Below, one piece after another: positions 34,784 through 42,987 of a DNA stretch of 64,000 bases. Source of the DNA: an uncultured Rhodospirillales bacterium (GTDB taxonomy: Bacteria; Pseudomonadota; Alphaproteobacteria; Acetobacterales; Acetobacteraceae); assembly GCA_903924855.1 (NCBI GenBank), contig CAIYCW010000080.1, positions 1-64,000 on the forward strand, read 5' to 3'. Position 1 is the stretch's first letter, and the number at the start of each line of letters is the position of its first letter. Below the pieces are notes generated by a model, which saw only the letters and a list, made by a program, of their open reading frames with translations, did no database searches and was not told the origin of the DNA. Both the position numbers and the translations under genes were made by a program.

Positions 34784-35919
34784 GCGCAGCGAAGCCGATC
34801 CCGTTTCTCGACCTCAAGGCCCAGCAGGCCCGCATCGCGGCCGATCTGCGCAGCCGCATCGATGCCGTGCTGGCGCATTGCCAGTTCGTGCTCGGCCCTG
34901 AAGTGGTGGAGCTGGAACAGAAACTCGCATCCTTCTGCGGCGCCAAACACTGCGTCAGCGTCTCCTCCGGCACCGATGCGCTGCAGATCGCCATGATGGC
35001 CGAGGGCATCGGCCGCGGCGATGCGGTCTTCCTGCCCGCCTTCACCTACACCGCCACCGCCGAGGTGCCGCTGGTGCTCGGCGCCACCCCGGTCTTCGTC
35101 GATGTCGACCCAAGCACCTTCCAGATCGACATCGCCCATCTCGAAGCCCGCATCCTGCAGGTCAAACACAAGGGCGAACTCCGCCCCCGCGCCATCGTGG
35201 GCGTCGACCTCTTCGGCCAGCCGGCCGACTGGCCCGCCATCATCGACATCGCCACCCGCCACGGCCTGTTCACCCTGGATGACTGCGCGCAATCTTTCGG
35301 AGCCCACCTGCACGGCAAGCCGCTCGGCACCCAGGCGGACGCCACCGCCACCAGCTTCTTCCCCTCCAAGCCGCTCGGCGGCTACGGCGATGGCGGCGCC
35401 CTCTTCACCGAAAGCGACGAACGTGCGGCGCTCTATCGCAGCCTGCGCACCCACGGCGAGGGCACCACGCGCTACGAGGTGCTGCGCACCGGCATGAACG
35501 GCCGGCTGGACACGCTGCAGGCCGCAATCCTGCTCTCCAAGCTCACCGTCTTCCAGGAGGAGCTGGACGCCCGCGCCCGCATTGCCGCGATCTATTCGCA
35601 GCGCCTCGGCAACGCCGTCACCGTGCCCACGCTGGTGCCCGATTCGGTCGCCGCCTGGGCGATCTACGCCATCCTGCTGCCCGATGCCGCCGCGCGCGAC
35701 CGCATGCAGGCCGGGCTGAAGGCGGCAGGCGTGCCAAGCGCCATCTACTACCCCCGCCCGCTGCACCTGCAGCCCGCCTATGCCGGTGCGCATGACGGCG
35801 CACGGCTTCCCGTCTCGGAGGATCTGGCCACCCGCATCATGGCGCTGCCGCTGCATCCCGATCTCACCGACCACGACGTGGCGCGGATCTGCGATGCGGT
35901 GCTGGCCAACGCCGCCTGA
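34780..35919 (+). CDS. DegT/DnrJ/EryC1/StrS-family sugar aminotransferase
   Basis: A 379-residue PLP enzyme that would aminate the 4-keto or 3-keto sugar made upstream. The PLP Lys lies in SFFPSKPLGGYGDGGA; other landmarks are FLDLKAQ at the N-terminus, SVSSGTDALQIA, FLPAFTYTATAE, LDDCAQSFGA and YYPRPLHLQPAY. It looks closest to the WbpE group used for 2,3-diacetamido or 4-amino sugars. The start overlaps the previous stop (ATGA), indicating coupling. Only 3 nt separate its stop from the small membrane gene. Confidence 0.9.
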   Translation: MSAAKPIPFLDLKAQQARIAADLRSRIDAVLAHCQFVLGPEVVELEQKLASFCGAKHCVSVSSGTDALQIAMMAEGIGRGDAVFLPAFTYTATAEVPLVLGATPVFVDVDPSTFQIDIAHLEARILQVKHKGELRPRAIVGVDLFGQPADWPAIIDIATRHGLFTLDDCAQSFGAHLHGKPLGTQADATATSFFPSKPLGGYGDGGALFTESDERAALYRSLRTHGEGTTRYEVLRTGMNGRLDTLQAAILLSKLTVFQEELDARARIAAIYSQRLGNAVTVPTLVPDSVAAWAIYAILLPDAAARDRMQAGLKAAGVPSAIYYPRPLHLQPAYAGAHDGARLPVSEDLATRIMALPLHPDLTDHDVARICDAVLANAA

Positions 35920-35922
35920 CCG

Positions 35923-36090
35923 ATGCGCGGCTCGATCGCGGCCCATGCGGCCGTGGCGTTGCTCCTTCTGCTCGGGATTGATCTTTCGTTTCCGCTCTGG
36001 CCGGTTCATATCGCAGCCTTGCTGCTGGCGATCATCGTGCTGCTCCTGGCCTTCCTGGCCTGGGTCGCCGTGGGACGGAGACGGAAATGA
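35923..36090 (+). CDS. 55-residue two-helix membrane protein
   Basis: A small ORF starting ATG at 35923, 3 nt after the aminotransferase stop, and ending in an ATGA overlap with the EndoU gene. The translation is MRGSIAAHAAVALLLLLGID, a short turn (LSFPLWPVH), a second hydrophobic helix (about 29-51) and the basic end GRRRK. Good spacing on both sides argues it is real. No family recognised. It may be a membrane partner or immunity protein of the EndoU protein, or a small subunit of the glycan machinery (inference). Confidence 0.7.
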   Translation: MRGSIAAHAAVALLLLLGIDLSFPLWPVHIAALLLAIIVLLLAFLAWVAVGRRRK

Positions 36091-36596
36091 GGCTGCTGTT
36101 GTGGGTTGCGCTGCTGCTGACCGCCTATAGCTGCATGGTCTCCGCCCAGGGGATCGATTGCAACGGCCCGCGCTTCCGCGGCCCCGCCCCCCAGATCAAC
36201 GAGGTGCATATCTTCTGCGGCGATCTGCGCCAGGGCCGCGCCGAGGGCTATCACAGCCAGTCCGGCGGCATCGCGCCCGATGTGGTGGGTGTGGACCGCG
36301 TGCACGCGATCGGCGTGCAGGGCGTCTATGAGGGCCAGGTGCATTTCCGCACCGGCGCCGTGCACCGCTCCACCTTCTACCCGAAATTCTGCACCGTGGC
36401 GCAGATCGAGACCTCGATCCGCTTCGCCGCCGCCAACCCCATCCCGGGCCGCGGCACGGACTGGTCCTATGGCCCATCCGGCCCCGCCGACGGTGGCGCC
36501 GATTACTGCATGGGCAGCGACCACCGCCCGCTCGAGATCCAGTTCGCCCGCACCAGCCGGGGCGGCATCAACACCGCCTTTCCGGACGGCAGATGA
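36087..36596 (+). CDS. Secreted EndoU-family nuclease-like protein
   Basis: A 169-residue protein with a signal sequence (MRLLLWVALLLTAYSCMVSAQ). The segment INEVHIFCGDLRQGRAEGYHS supplies H41 and H56, matching the two catalytic histidines of bacterial EndoU nucleases, and HRSTFYPKFCTVAQI (93-107) matches the conserved xSTFFP region. The Lys that usually precedes STFFP appears replaced by HR, with K100 just after, so activity is uncertain. Four cysteines suggest disulfides in an exported protein. EndoU domains are RNases, several used as toxins. It sits in a glycan operon with ATGA overlaps on both sides. Confidence 0.75.
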   Translation: MRLLLWVALLLTAYSCMVSAQGIDCNGPRFRGPAPQINEVHIFCGDLRQGRAEGYHSQSGGIAPDVVGVDRVHAIGVQGVYEGQVHFRTGAVHRSTFYPKFCTVAQIETSIRFAAANPIPGRGTDWSYGPSGPADGGADYCMGSDHRPLEIQFARTSRGGINTAFPDGR

Positions 36597-37594
36597 ACCG
36601 CATTCTGCGCCCGGCACTCTGGATCGCCGCCTGCGCGGTGCTGCTGCTGCCGTTCTTCTACGCCATGCTGCGCGAGATGCTGTTCAACACGGTGCCGCGC
36701 GATGACTATGCGGGCTTCCTGCTCTGGCTGATCGGCGACCCGTCCGGCTTCTTCCCCGAATCGCCCTATTGCTACCGCATCCTTGCCGTATCCCTCGCCT
36801 GGCCGCTCTACCACCTGGTGCCGGATCTGGCGCTGACCAACCTGCCCGCGGGCCTTGCGCCCGCGACGGTGCGCGCCACCACGGCGCTGGCCCTGCTGGC
36901 CTATCTCTCCTGCATCGCCGGCAGTGCCGCCATCTACCGCCTCGCACGGATCGAGGGCGGGCTGAACCGCCAGGGCGCGCTGCTGGCGGCGGCACTCGCC
37001 TGGCTGCTGCAATGGCAGGCCCAGGTGCTGGGGATCGACCCGCTCACCATCGCAAGCGTTGCCATCTGCCTGTGCCTGATCCGCCATCGTGGCATCTTTC
37101 TGCTCGCCATACTGGTCTCGGTGGGGGTGAACGAGAAGATCGGCATCGTGCTGGTGATCTGGCTTGGAATCCGCATGATCGCCACCCCCGCCGCCCGCCG
37201 CACGCTGGCCCCCGCCTTCCTCTCCGCCTGCGCCGCGATCGCGCTCTACGCCGCCCTGCTGAAAGGGCTGCATTACCCCGGCAACGAATACCAGCTCACG
37301 CCGGGTGGCTATCTCGGCACCATCGCCATGAACCTCGAAGCCTACGCCACGCCGCGCGGCCTGCTGCTCAACGTGCTGCCGGTGGCAACGCTTGCCGCCC
37401 TGTGCTGGGACAGGAAAGGCTGGGGCTTCAAACCCACCGATCTGTTCGCCCGTGCCGATCTGCTGGTGATCCCCGCCATGATGCTGGTGGCCCTCGTGCT
37501 CACCCAATATTTCCAGGCCGGCCGCATCGTCATGCACGCCATGCCCATCCTCATCGTCCCCGCCGCCGCCAGCCTGCAAAAACGCCTCGCCTGA
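36593..37594 (+). CDS. Polytopic membrane protein of unknown function
   Basis: A 333-residue integral membrane protein with about eight to nine hydrophobic helices. A conserved-looking periplasmic loop NTVPRDDYAGFLLWLIGDPSGFFPESPYCYRIL lies between the first two helices, followed by LNRQGALLAAALAWLLQWQAQVLGIDPL and VNEKIGIVLVIWLGIR. Its overall look (acidic loop after TM1, many TM segments) recalls GT-C glycosyltransferases or polymerase-like proteins, but no diagnostic motif is certain. Its start overlaps the EndoU stop, making it the last gene of the operon. Confidence 0.7.
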   Translation: MNRILRPALWIAACAVLLLPFFYAMLREMLFNTVPRDDYAGFLLWLIGDPSGFFPESPYCYRILAVSLAWPLYHLVPDLALTNLPAGLAPATVRATTALALLAYLSCIAGSAAIYRLARIEGGLNRQGALLAAALAWLLQWQAQVLGIDPLTIASVAICLCLIRHRGIFLLAILVSVGVNEKIGIVLVIWLGIRMIATPAARRTLAPAFLSACAAIALYAALLKGLHYPGNEYQLTPGGYLGTIAMNLEAYATPRGLLLNVLPVATLAALCWDRKGWGFKPTDLFARADLLVIPAMMLVALVLTQYFQAGRIVMHAMPILIVPAAASLQKRLA

Positions 37595-37613
37595 CCCTCC
37601 CAGCCGTAGGGCC

Positions 37614-37642
37614 GTAGGGCGGAAGTGCGAAGCACCTCCGCC
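37614..37642. repeat. GTAGGGCGGA...TCCGCC repeat
   Basis: GTAGGGCGGAAGTGCGAAGC continues to ACCTCCGCC; the outer arms GGCGGA/TCCGCC pair with an imperfect inner stem. A partial GTAGGGC duplicate lies at 37606-37612. It starts 20 nt after the membrane-protein stop. Related copies are at 41114-41143 and 48754-48785. Confidence 0.8.
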
Positions 37643-37681
37643 ATGGATCTCACCAAGATCGGCCCGTCTTCACAGCAAGCA

Positions 37682-37720
37682 AGAAGTTCTTTTTTGAAAA
37701 AAAGAACCAAAAAACTTTTA
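37682..37720. repeat. AT-rich T/A-tract hairpin element, reversed partial copy
   Basis: Read on the minus strand, this segment gives TAAAAGTTTTTTGGTTCTTT then TTTTCAAAAAAGAACTTCT, matching the first half of the elements at 46407 and 62603. The internal palindrome GTTCTTTTTTTCAAAAAAGAAC (one mismatch-free arm pair) is a strong U-rich hairpin in both directions. It lies between the convergent membrane-protein and RlmM-like genes and probably ends both transcripts. Confidence 0.75.
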
Positions 37721-37774
37721 AAATTTAGTGCGAGTTTGTTCAAAAGTTGCGGCTCCAGCTTTTCAAGGCCCGTC

Positions 37775-38719
37775 CTACGGCGCCTTCCAGCAGAACGTCA
37801 GCTCGTGCTTGTTGTGAAACAGGTGCATCACGCGCCCGCCCGGAATCGCCGCGAACGCCTCGGCCGAAGCAAAATCCGTCTCGCCCTGGAACTTGATCGT
37901 GCACACGATCCGCTCCGCCGCCCCCGCCGCGATCCAGGCCTGCACCAGCGCCAGCAGCCGCTCCGGATAGGCGATGATGTCGCTGAACAGCCAATCCACC
38001 CCCCCCATCTCAAAGGCGGCCGGCTCCAGCGCGAACGCGCTGCCCTGCCGCCAGCTCACCCCCGGCATCGCCGCCACGTTTGCGGCAAGCGGTGCCTTGT
38101 CCACCGCCACAACCTCAGCCCCCAGTGCCGCGATCGCCCAGGTCCAGCCCCCGGGAGACGCGCCCAGATCCAGGCACGTATCGCCCGGCTGCGGCCAGGC
38201 GCCGATCCGCGTGCAGGCCTCCCACAATTTCAGATAGGCGCGGGACGGCGGCCCCACCCGGTCCTCGGCAAACACCGGTGCACCCCCGGCATAGGGGCTG
38301 GTCTTGGCGGCACTCGCCAGCATCCGGTCCGGCGCCAGCAACGTCCACGCCCCCAACGGCGCCGTGGGCGGCAAGGTCGGGAACACGATCTCCCGCGCGC
38401 GAATGGGCGGCAGATTCTCCGCAATCAGCGCCGAACGCCGGTGATGCTCCACCGGCAGATGCGACCAGTTGCGCTGCATCGCCCGCAATTCGGACGCCGC
38501 CTGCTTGATTGACACCACCGCGATGTCGCGCGGCTGCGTCCACACATCCAGCGCCCAGGCCGAATCCATCGGCGGTTCGGGCGACAGCGCAAGTCGCCCA
38601 TGCCAGGCCAGAATGCTGCGCCCGCCGCGCGCCAACTCCTGCGCCAGCACCGGCTCCAGCCCGTCTGCCGCCAGATAGGCGGCCCCGATCGAGCCGGGTG
38701 CGATCTCGCCTGCGTTCAA
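37775..38719 (-). CDS. rlmM: RlmM-like 23S rRNA ribose 2'-O-methyltransferase
   Basis: A 314-residue SAM-dependent RNA methyltransferase. An N-terminal THUMP-like region (about 1-140) precedes the Rossmann domain with motif I LDLGASPGGWTWAIAALG, then VAVDKAPL, VDWLFSDIIAYPERL and CTIKFQGETDF. E. coli RlmM methylates C2498 of 23S rRNA and is somewhat longer (366). The start is TTG at 38719, whose TG bases overlap the TGA of the DUF423 gene (TTGA); no ATG fits. Cotranslation with DUF423 is implied. The frame upstream runs through the DUF423 gene and is non-coding. Confidence 0.78.
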   Translation of the reverse strand: MNAGEIAPGSIGAAYLAADGLEPVLAQELARGGRSILAWHGRLALSPEPPMDSAWALDVWTQPRDIAVVSIKQAASELRAMQRNWSHLPVEHHRRSALIAENLPPIRAREIVFPTLPPTAPLGAWTLLAPDRMLASAAKTSPYAGGAPVFAEDRVGPPSRAYLKLWEACTRIGAWPQPGDTCLDLGASPGGWTWAIAALGAEVVAVDKAPLAANVAAMPGVSWRQGSAFALEPAAFEMGGVDWLFSDIIAYPERLLALVQAWIAAGAAERIVCTIKFQGETDFASAEAFAAIPGGRVMHLFHNKHELTFCWKAP

Positions 38720-39087
38720 CGCCGCAGCGCCGCCACGCCCAACGCCGCCCAGCCCAGCATCAACGCCACCCCGCCCACCGGCGCCAAGGGCGGCACATGC
38801 AAAAACCCCGGCACGGCGGGAATCGCCCCCGCATAGACGGTGCCGCAGAACGCGATCACGCCAAAAGTGAACAATCCCCCCGCCAGCGCCATCATCCCCC
38901 GACCGCTGCGACCCGACAACCAGAGCGATACCAAAACAACCGCGTGCAGTCCTTGCATCTGCACGGCGCTGCCCACGCCAGCCAGCGCCGCTTGCGGCAG
39001 ATCGCGCAGCCCATGCGCCGCGTAGGCGCCCATGGCGACGCTTGTCAGACCGAATAAAGCGCCGAAGACGCCCCAAACTCGTTGCAT
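38716..39087 (-). CDS. DUF423 small membrane protein
   Basis: A 123-residue inner-membrane protein with four transmembrane helices. The N-terminal GALFGLTSVAMGAYAAHGL and the internal FCGTVYAG and APVGGVALMLGWAAL segments are typical of the DUF423 (YgdD) family, of unknown function. It is cotranscribed with the RlmM-like gene through a TTGA overlap; the same two families are neighbours in E. coli too (ygdD-rlmM). Divergent from pip, 40 bp apart. Confidence 0.87.
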   Translation of the reverse strand: MQRVWGVFGALFGLTSVAMGAYAAHGLRDLPQAALAGVGSAVQMQGLHAVVLVSLWLSGRSGRGMMALAGGLFTFGVIAFCGTVYAGAIPAVPGFLHVPPLAPVGGVALMLGWAALGVAALRR

Positions 39088-39127
39088 CGCTCTTCTCCAA
39101 CCAAGCCGGGCATGGCTAAAAAGCGTT

Positions 39128-40078
39128 ATGCCCCGTGGTGATCTGTTTCCTGATATCGGACCGTATGAAACTGGCCAGCTTCCGCTGTCCGGCCACCATG
39201 TCATGTATTGGGAGCAGGTCGGCAACCCCAACGGCCCCGCCGCCCTGTTTCTGCATGGCGGCCCCGGTGCCGGTGCCGGCGCCGTGCACCGCCGGTTCTT
39301 CGATCCCGGCTATTGGCGCCTGGTGGTCTACGACCAGCGCGGCGCCGGCCGCTCCCGCCCGCTCGGCGGCCTGCAGGCCAACACCACCCCCGATCTGGTG
39401 GCGGACATCGAACGCCTGCGCCGCCATCTCGGCATCGAACGCTGGCTGCTCTTCGGCGGCTCCTGGGGCTCCACCCTCGCTCTGGCCTACGCCCAGGCGC
39501 ATCCGGACCGCGTCGCGGGCCTCGTCCTGCGCGGCATCTTTCTCGGCCGCCCCTCCGAGGTGGAGTGGTTCCTCTACGGCATGCGCGTCGTCTTCCCCGA
39601 GGCACACGCCAATTTCGTGGGCTTCCTGCCGGATCACGAACGCGCCGACCTGCTCGGCGCCTATCTGCGCCGGCTCTGCCACCCGGACCCCGCCATCCAC
39701 ATGCCCGCCGCCCGCGCCTGGTCCACCTATGAGGGCTCCTGCTCCACCCTCATGCCCAGCCCCGAGACGGTGCAGCATTTCGCGGCCGACCGCTCCTCGC
39801 TCGGCCTCGCCCGCATCGAGGCGCATTACTTCGCCAACAAGCTCTTCCTGCCGGAAGGCGGGCTGCTCGCCCATATGGACCGCATCGCCCATGTCCCGGC
39901 CGAGATCGTCCAGGGCCGCTACGACATGATCTGCCCGCCGCTCACCGCCTTCGACCTGGTGGCGAACTGGCCGATGGCCCGCATGACCATCATCCCCGAC
40001 GCCGGCCACTCCGCCCTGGAGCCGGGCATCCGCCGTGCCCTGATCGCCGCCGTGGAACGCTTCCGCGGCACATTCTGA
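39128..40078 (+). CDS. pip: Proline iminopeptidase
   Basis: A 316-residue alpha/beta hydrolase that releases N-terminal proline. The oxyanion HGGPG is at 43-47 and the nucleophile S112 lies in GGSWGSTLALAYA. The acid is in VQGRYDMICP and the histidine in DAGHSALEPG. The cap domain has family residues around RGIFLGRPSEVEWF. The ATG at 39128 was chosen because pip proteins begin with a short LFPDIGPYETG segment. A large inverted repeat follows 16 nt after the stop. Confidence 0.92.
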   Translation: MPRGDLFPDIGPYETGQLPLSGHHVMYWEQVGNPNGPAALFLHGGPGAGAGAVHRRFFDPGYWRLVVYDQRGAGRSRPLGGLQANTTPDLVADIERLRRHLGIERWLLFGGSWGSTLALAYAQAHPDRVAGLVLRGIFLGRPSEVEWFLYGMRVVFPEAHANFVGFLPDHERADLLGAYLRRLCHPDPAIHMPAARAWSTYEGSCSTLMPSPETVQHFAADRSSLGLARIEAHYFANKLFLPEGGLLAHMDRIAHVPAEIVQGRYDMICPPLTAFDLVANWPMARMTIIPDAGHSALEPGIRRALIAAVERFRGTF

Positions 40079-40093
40079 GTCTGATGTCTTGAA

Positions 40094-40178
40094 GTCGGCA
40101 CCGGCCCTCACCCCCACCCGGCCACCCATTAAGTCTACTGCCGTGGGTGGCCGGGTGGGGGTGAGCGCCGATGCCGAC
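40094..40178. repeat. Near-perfect 35-bp inverted repeat downstream of pip
   Basis: The arms 40094-40128 and 40144-40178 pair at 33 of 35 positions; the inner 22 bp (40107-40128 with 40144-40165) is exact. The loop is 15 nt. The arm core CTCACCCCCACCCGGCCACC is typical of small intergenic palindromic repeats. No T-tract follows, so it may be a Rho-independent-like structure, a mobile miniature element or both. It separates pip from the dehydrogenase, which are on the same strand. Confidence 0.85.
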
Positions 40179-40217
40179 CTGGCGTAAAGATCAACCATCA
40201 AAAACAAGGAAGACGCC

Positions 40218-41117
40218 ATGAAGGTCGCGGTGATCGGGCTCGGCTCGATGGGGATGGGCGCTGCCCTCAACCTCGTCAAACACGGCCATCAGGTGATCGG
40301 CTGCGAACTGCGCGAAGCAGGCCGCGCCGAACTCATCGCAGCCGGCGGCCAGGCCGTGGGGGCTGCCGCCGACCTGCCCCACGGCATCGAGGCGCTGGTC
40401 ATCTTCGTCGTCAACGCCGCCCAGGCCGAATCCGTCCTCTTCGAAACTCCAAGCCTGGACCGCCTGGCCCCGAACGGCGTCGTGCTGTGCTGCACCACCA
40501 TCGCCCCGGCCGCCGCGCGCGCCATCGCCGCCCGCCTCGCCGAACGCCAGATCGTCATGCTGGACAGCCCGGTCTCCGGCGGCCCCGGCGCCGCCCATGC
40601 CGGCACCATGACCGTGATGGCCTCAGGCCCCGACACCGCCTTCACCCGCGCCCAACCGGTGCTCGATGCTGTGGCCGGCCGCGTCTGGAATCTCGGCCCC
40701 GAGCCGGGTGCCGGCAGCACCGTCAAGATGGTCAACCAGCTCCTCGCCGGCGTGCACATCGCAGCCGCCGCCGAAGCCATGGCGCTCGGCATCCGCGCCG
40801 GTGCCGACCCGCAGACGCTGTATGACGTCATCACCACCTCGGCCGGCAATTCCTGGATGTTCGAAAACCGCGTCCCCCACATCCTCGATGGCGACGACAC
40901 GCCGAAATCCGCGGTCAACATCTTCGTCAAGGATCTCGGCATCGTGCTCGACCAAGCCCGCGCCCTGTCCTTCCCGCTGCCGATGTCCGCCAGCGCCCAC
41001 CAGCTTTTCCTCGCCGCCGCCGCCGCCGGCCACGGCGCAAAGGACGACGCCTTCGTCATCCGCGTCTGGGAACACCTCGCCGGCCTCAAACTGCCCGACA
41101 AGAAACACCCCGCGTAG
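40218..41117 (+). CDS. 3-hydroxyisobutyrate/L-threonate dehydrogenase-family oxidoreductase
   Basis: A 299-residue NAD(P)-dependent beta-hydroxyacid dehydrogenase. The dinucleotide motif GLGSMGMG spans 7-14, the substrate motif DSPVSGG spans 116-122, catalytic K170 is in GSTVKMVNQL. The overall shape fits L-threonate dehydrogenase (LtnD) as well as 3-hydroxyisobutyrate dehydrogenase; I cannot choose on sequence alone. The TAG stop (41115-41117) is the first part of a GTAGGGCGGA repeat. AACAAGGAAGACGCC precedes the ATG. Confidence 0.82.
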   Translation: MKVAVIGLGSMGMGAALNLVKHGHQVIGCELREAGRAELIAAGGQAVGAAADLPHGIEALVIFVVNAAQAESVLFETPSLDRLAPNGVVLCCTTIAPAAARAIAARLAERQIVMLDSPVSGGPGAAHAGTMTVMASGPDTAFTRAQPVLDAVAGRVWNLGPEPGAGSTVKMVNQLLAGVHIAAAAEAMALGIRAGADPQTLYDVITTSAGNSWMFENRVPHILDGDDTPKSAVNIFVKDLGIVLDQARALSFPLPMSASAHQLFLAAAAAGHGAKDDAFVIRVWEHLAGLKLPDKKHPA

Positions 41118-41143
41118 GGCGGAAAAGCGAAGCGTCATCCGCC
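41114..41143. repeat. GTAGGGCGGAAAAGCGAAGC-type repeat providing a stop codon
   Basis: A 30-nt element with outer arms GGCGGA/TCCGCC and inner GCGAAGCG-like symmetry; its TAG terminates the dehydrogenase. Relatives are at 37614-37642 and 48754-48785. It lies about 85 bp before the ABC operon that starts at 41229. Confidence 0.82.
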
Positions 41144-41228
41144 GTCTCCACCCCACAAAACGCACCCACCCAACTCTGGCACCAAATTTGCTTCCCCCAC
41201 GGCACTAGCACCCGAGGGAGACCAACCC

Positions 41229-42182
41229 ATGCGTCGTCGCACGCTTCTGGCCACCACGCTCGCTGCCCCGCTCGCCATGCCCTTCCTGTCGCGCCAGGCG
41301 CGCGCGGATGACGTCGTCATCCGCATGGGCGTGCTGAAGCTCATCCACTCCATCACCCCCTATTTCTACGAGAAATTCCTCCCCGCCGGCTATCGCGTGG
41401 AAATCGTCCCCTTCGAAATCCCCAATGACGGCAAGACCGCCGTCGTCACCAAATCGGTCGATTTCGGCACGTTCGGCGTCGCTGCCTCCATCTTCTCCGC
41501 CGTGGCCCACGAGCCGCTGGTCGTCATCGGCTCCGCCTGCAACAAGGGCATGGCCATCGTCTCGGCCAAGGCGTCCAGCATCAACACCATCAAGGACCTC
41601 AAGGGCACCCGCGTCGGCATCCAGCCCGGCTCCACCCAGGAGGTGTTCCTGCTCGAACGCATGCGCATGGAAGGCCTGTCCGCCAAGGACATCACCAATG
41701 TGCGCGTCTCCTTCTCCGAGATGCACGCAGCCCTCGCCCGCGGCGACATCGACGCCTATGTCGGCGCCGAACCCGGCCCCGGCATCTCGCTGTCCACCGG
41801 CATCGGCAAGATCGTCGAGTACCCCTACTCGACCGCCATGGGCAGCCTGAACATGATCATCGCCACCAACCACGACACGGTCGAGCAAAAGCCCGAGCTG
41901 TGCAAAATCATGGTCGATGTGCAGCGCAAGGCCAGTGCCTATGCGATGAGCAATCCGGACGCAATGATGGACATGACCACGGCAAAACTTGGTCAAAAGC
42001 GCGAGGCACTGAAATTCTCGGTGCCCAATGTCGATCTGAACTGGAAGATGACCCCCGAGATGCTGGCCCAGTGCCAGGCCTATGCCGAGCAGATGCTGGC
42101 CCTCAAACAGATCAAGGCCATCCCGGACATGAAGGCCCTGTTCGACCCCCGCTTCTCGGATGAGGTGGCCAAATCGGTCTGA
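41229..42182 (+). CDS. ABC transporter substrate-binding protein (sulfonate/nitrate/taurine type)
   Basis: A 317-residue secreted binding protein with a Tat-like leader (MRRRTLLATTLAAPLAMPFLS, twin Arg). The NMT1/SsuA-like fold is marked by SVDFGTFGVAASIFSAV, VVIGSACNKGMAIVS, DLKGTRVGIQPGSTQE and LARGDIDAYVGAEPGP. Family members bind sulfonates, nitrate or pyrimidine-like compounds. It heads an operon with permease, ATPase and, 113 nt on, a hydrolase and allophanate hydrolase. AGGGAGA precedes the ATG. Confidence 0.85.
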   Translation: MRRRTLLATTLAAPLAMPFLSRQARADDVVIRMGVLKLIHSITPYFYEKFLPAGYRVEIVPFEIPNDGKTAVVTKSVDFGTFGVAASIFSAVAHEPLVVIGSACNKGMAIVSAKASSINTIKDLKGTRVGIQPGSTQEVFLLERMRMEGLSAKDITNVRVSFSEMHAALARGDIDAYVGAEPGPGISLSTGIGKIVEYPYSTAMGSLNMIIATNHDTVEQKPELCKIMVDVQRKASAYAMSNPDAMMDMTTAKLGQKREALKFSVPNVDLNWKMTPEMLAQCQAYAEQMLALKQIKAIPDMKALFDPRFSDEVAKSV

Positions 42183-42187
42183 GCCCC

Positions 42188-42982
42188 ATGCAGGCCACCA
42201 CCAATCTGCTGATCCGCCAGGTTCTGATGCCGGTGCTCCTGCCGGTGCTGCTGCTGCTGGGCTGGTATCTCGGCACACGGCATCAGACCTACGCGCTGAT
42301 CCCCCAGCCCTGGGATGTTGCCGTCGAGATGGTGGATCTCGCGGTGGGCGGCATCAACGACGACAGTTTCAGCTCCATGCTGGTCACCCATCTGCTGGCC
42401 TCGGCCGGCCGGGTCTATGGCGCCTTCCTGCTGGCGGCAGGGCTGGCCCTTCCGCTCGGCATGATGATCGGCCGGCTGAAACTGGCGCAGTCCCTGCTGG
42501 ACCCGATGCTGCAGGTGCTGCGCCCGGTGCCGGTCACCGCCTGGCTGCCGCTGTCGATGATCGTCTTCGGCCTCGGCCCGAAATCGGCCTTTTTCCTGGT
42601 CGCCCTCGGCGCCTTCTACCCCATCCTGCTCAACACCGTCTTCGGCGTGCGCAGCGTGGAACCCCGCCTGTTCGAGGCCGCCGCCATGCTCGGCACCAAA
42701 CCCGCCGCCATGTTCCCCCGCGTCGTCCTCCCCGCGGCCCTTCCCGGCATCTTCACCGGCCTGCGCCTCGGCCTTGGCTTCTCCTGGGTCGTCATCGTGG
42801 TCGGCGAGATGACCGGCGTGCCCACCGGCCTCGGTGCCATGATCATGGACGCCCGCCAACTCTCCCGCACCGAGGTGGTGATCGACGGCATGATCCTCAT
42901 CGGCGCCGCCGGCTTCGTCTCCGACCGCCTGGTGATGGAGCTCGGCCGCCGCCTGCTGCGCTGGAGCCCCCAACATGGGTGA
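42188..42982 (+). CDS. ABC transporter permease (SsuC/TauC type)
   Basis: A 264-residue inner-membrane subunit with about six helices. The coupling loop is LFEAAAMLGTKPAAMFPRVVLPAALP, with the EAA-like motif. It starts 5 nt after the binding-protein stop and ends 5 nt before the ATPase start, so all three are one transcript. It forms a homodimeric channel by family analogy. Confidence 0.87.
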   Translation: MQATTNLLIRQVLMPVLLPVLLLLGWYLGTRHQTYALIPQPWDVAVEMVDLAVGGINDDSFSSMLVTHLLASAGRVYGAFLLAAGLALPLGMMIGRLKLAQSLLDPMLQVLRPVPVTAWLPLSMIVFGLGPKSAFFLVALGAFYPILLNTVFGVRSVEPRLFEAAAMLGTKPAAMFPRVVLPAALPGIFTGLRLGLGFSWVVIVVGEMTGVPTGLGAMIMDARQLSRTEVVIDGMILIGAAGFVSDRLVMELGRRLLRWSPQHG

Positions 42983-42987
42983 CCCAC

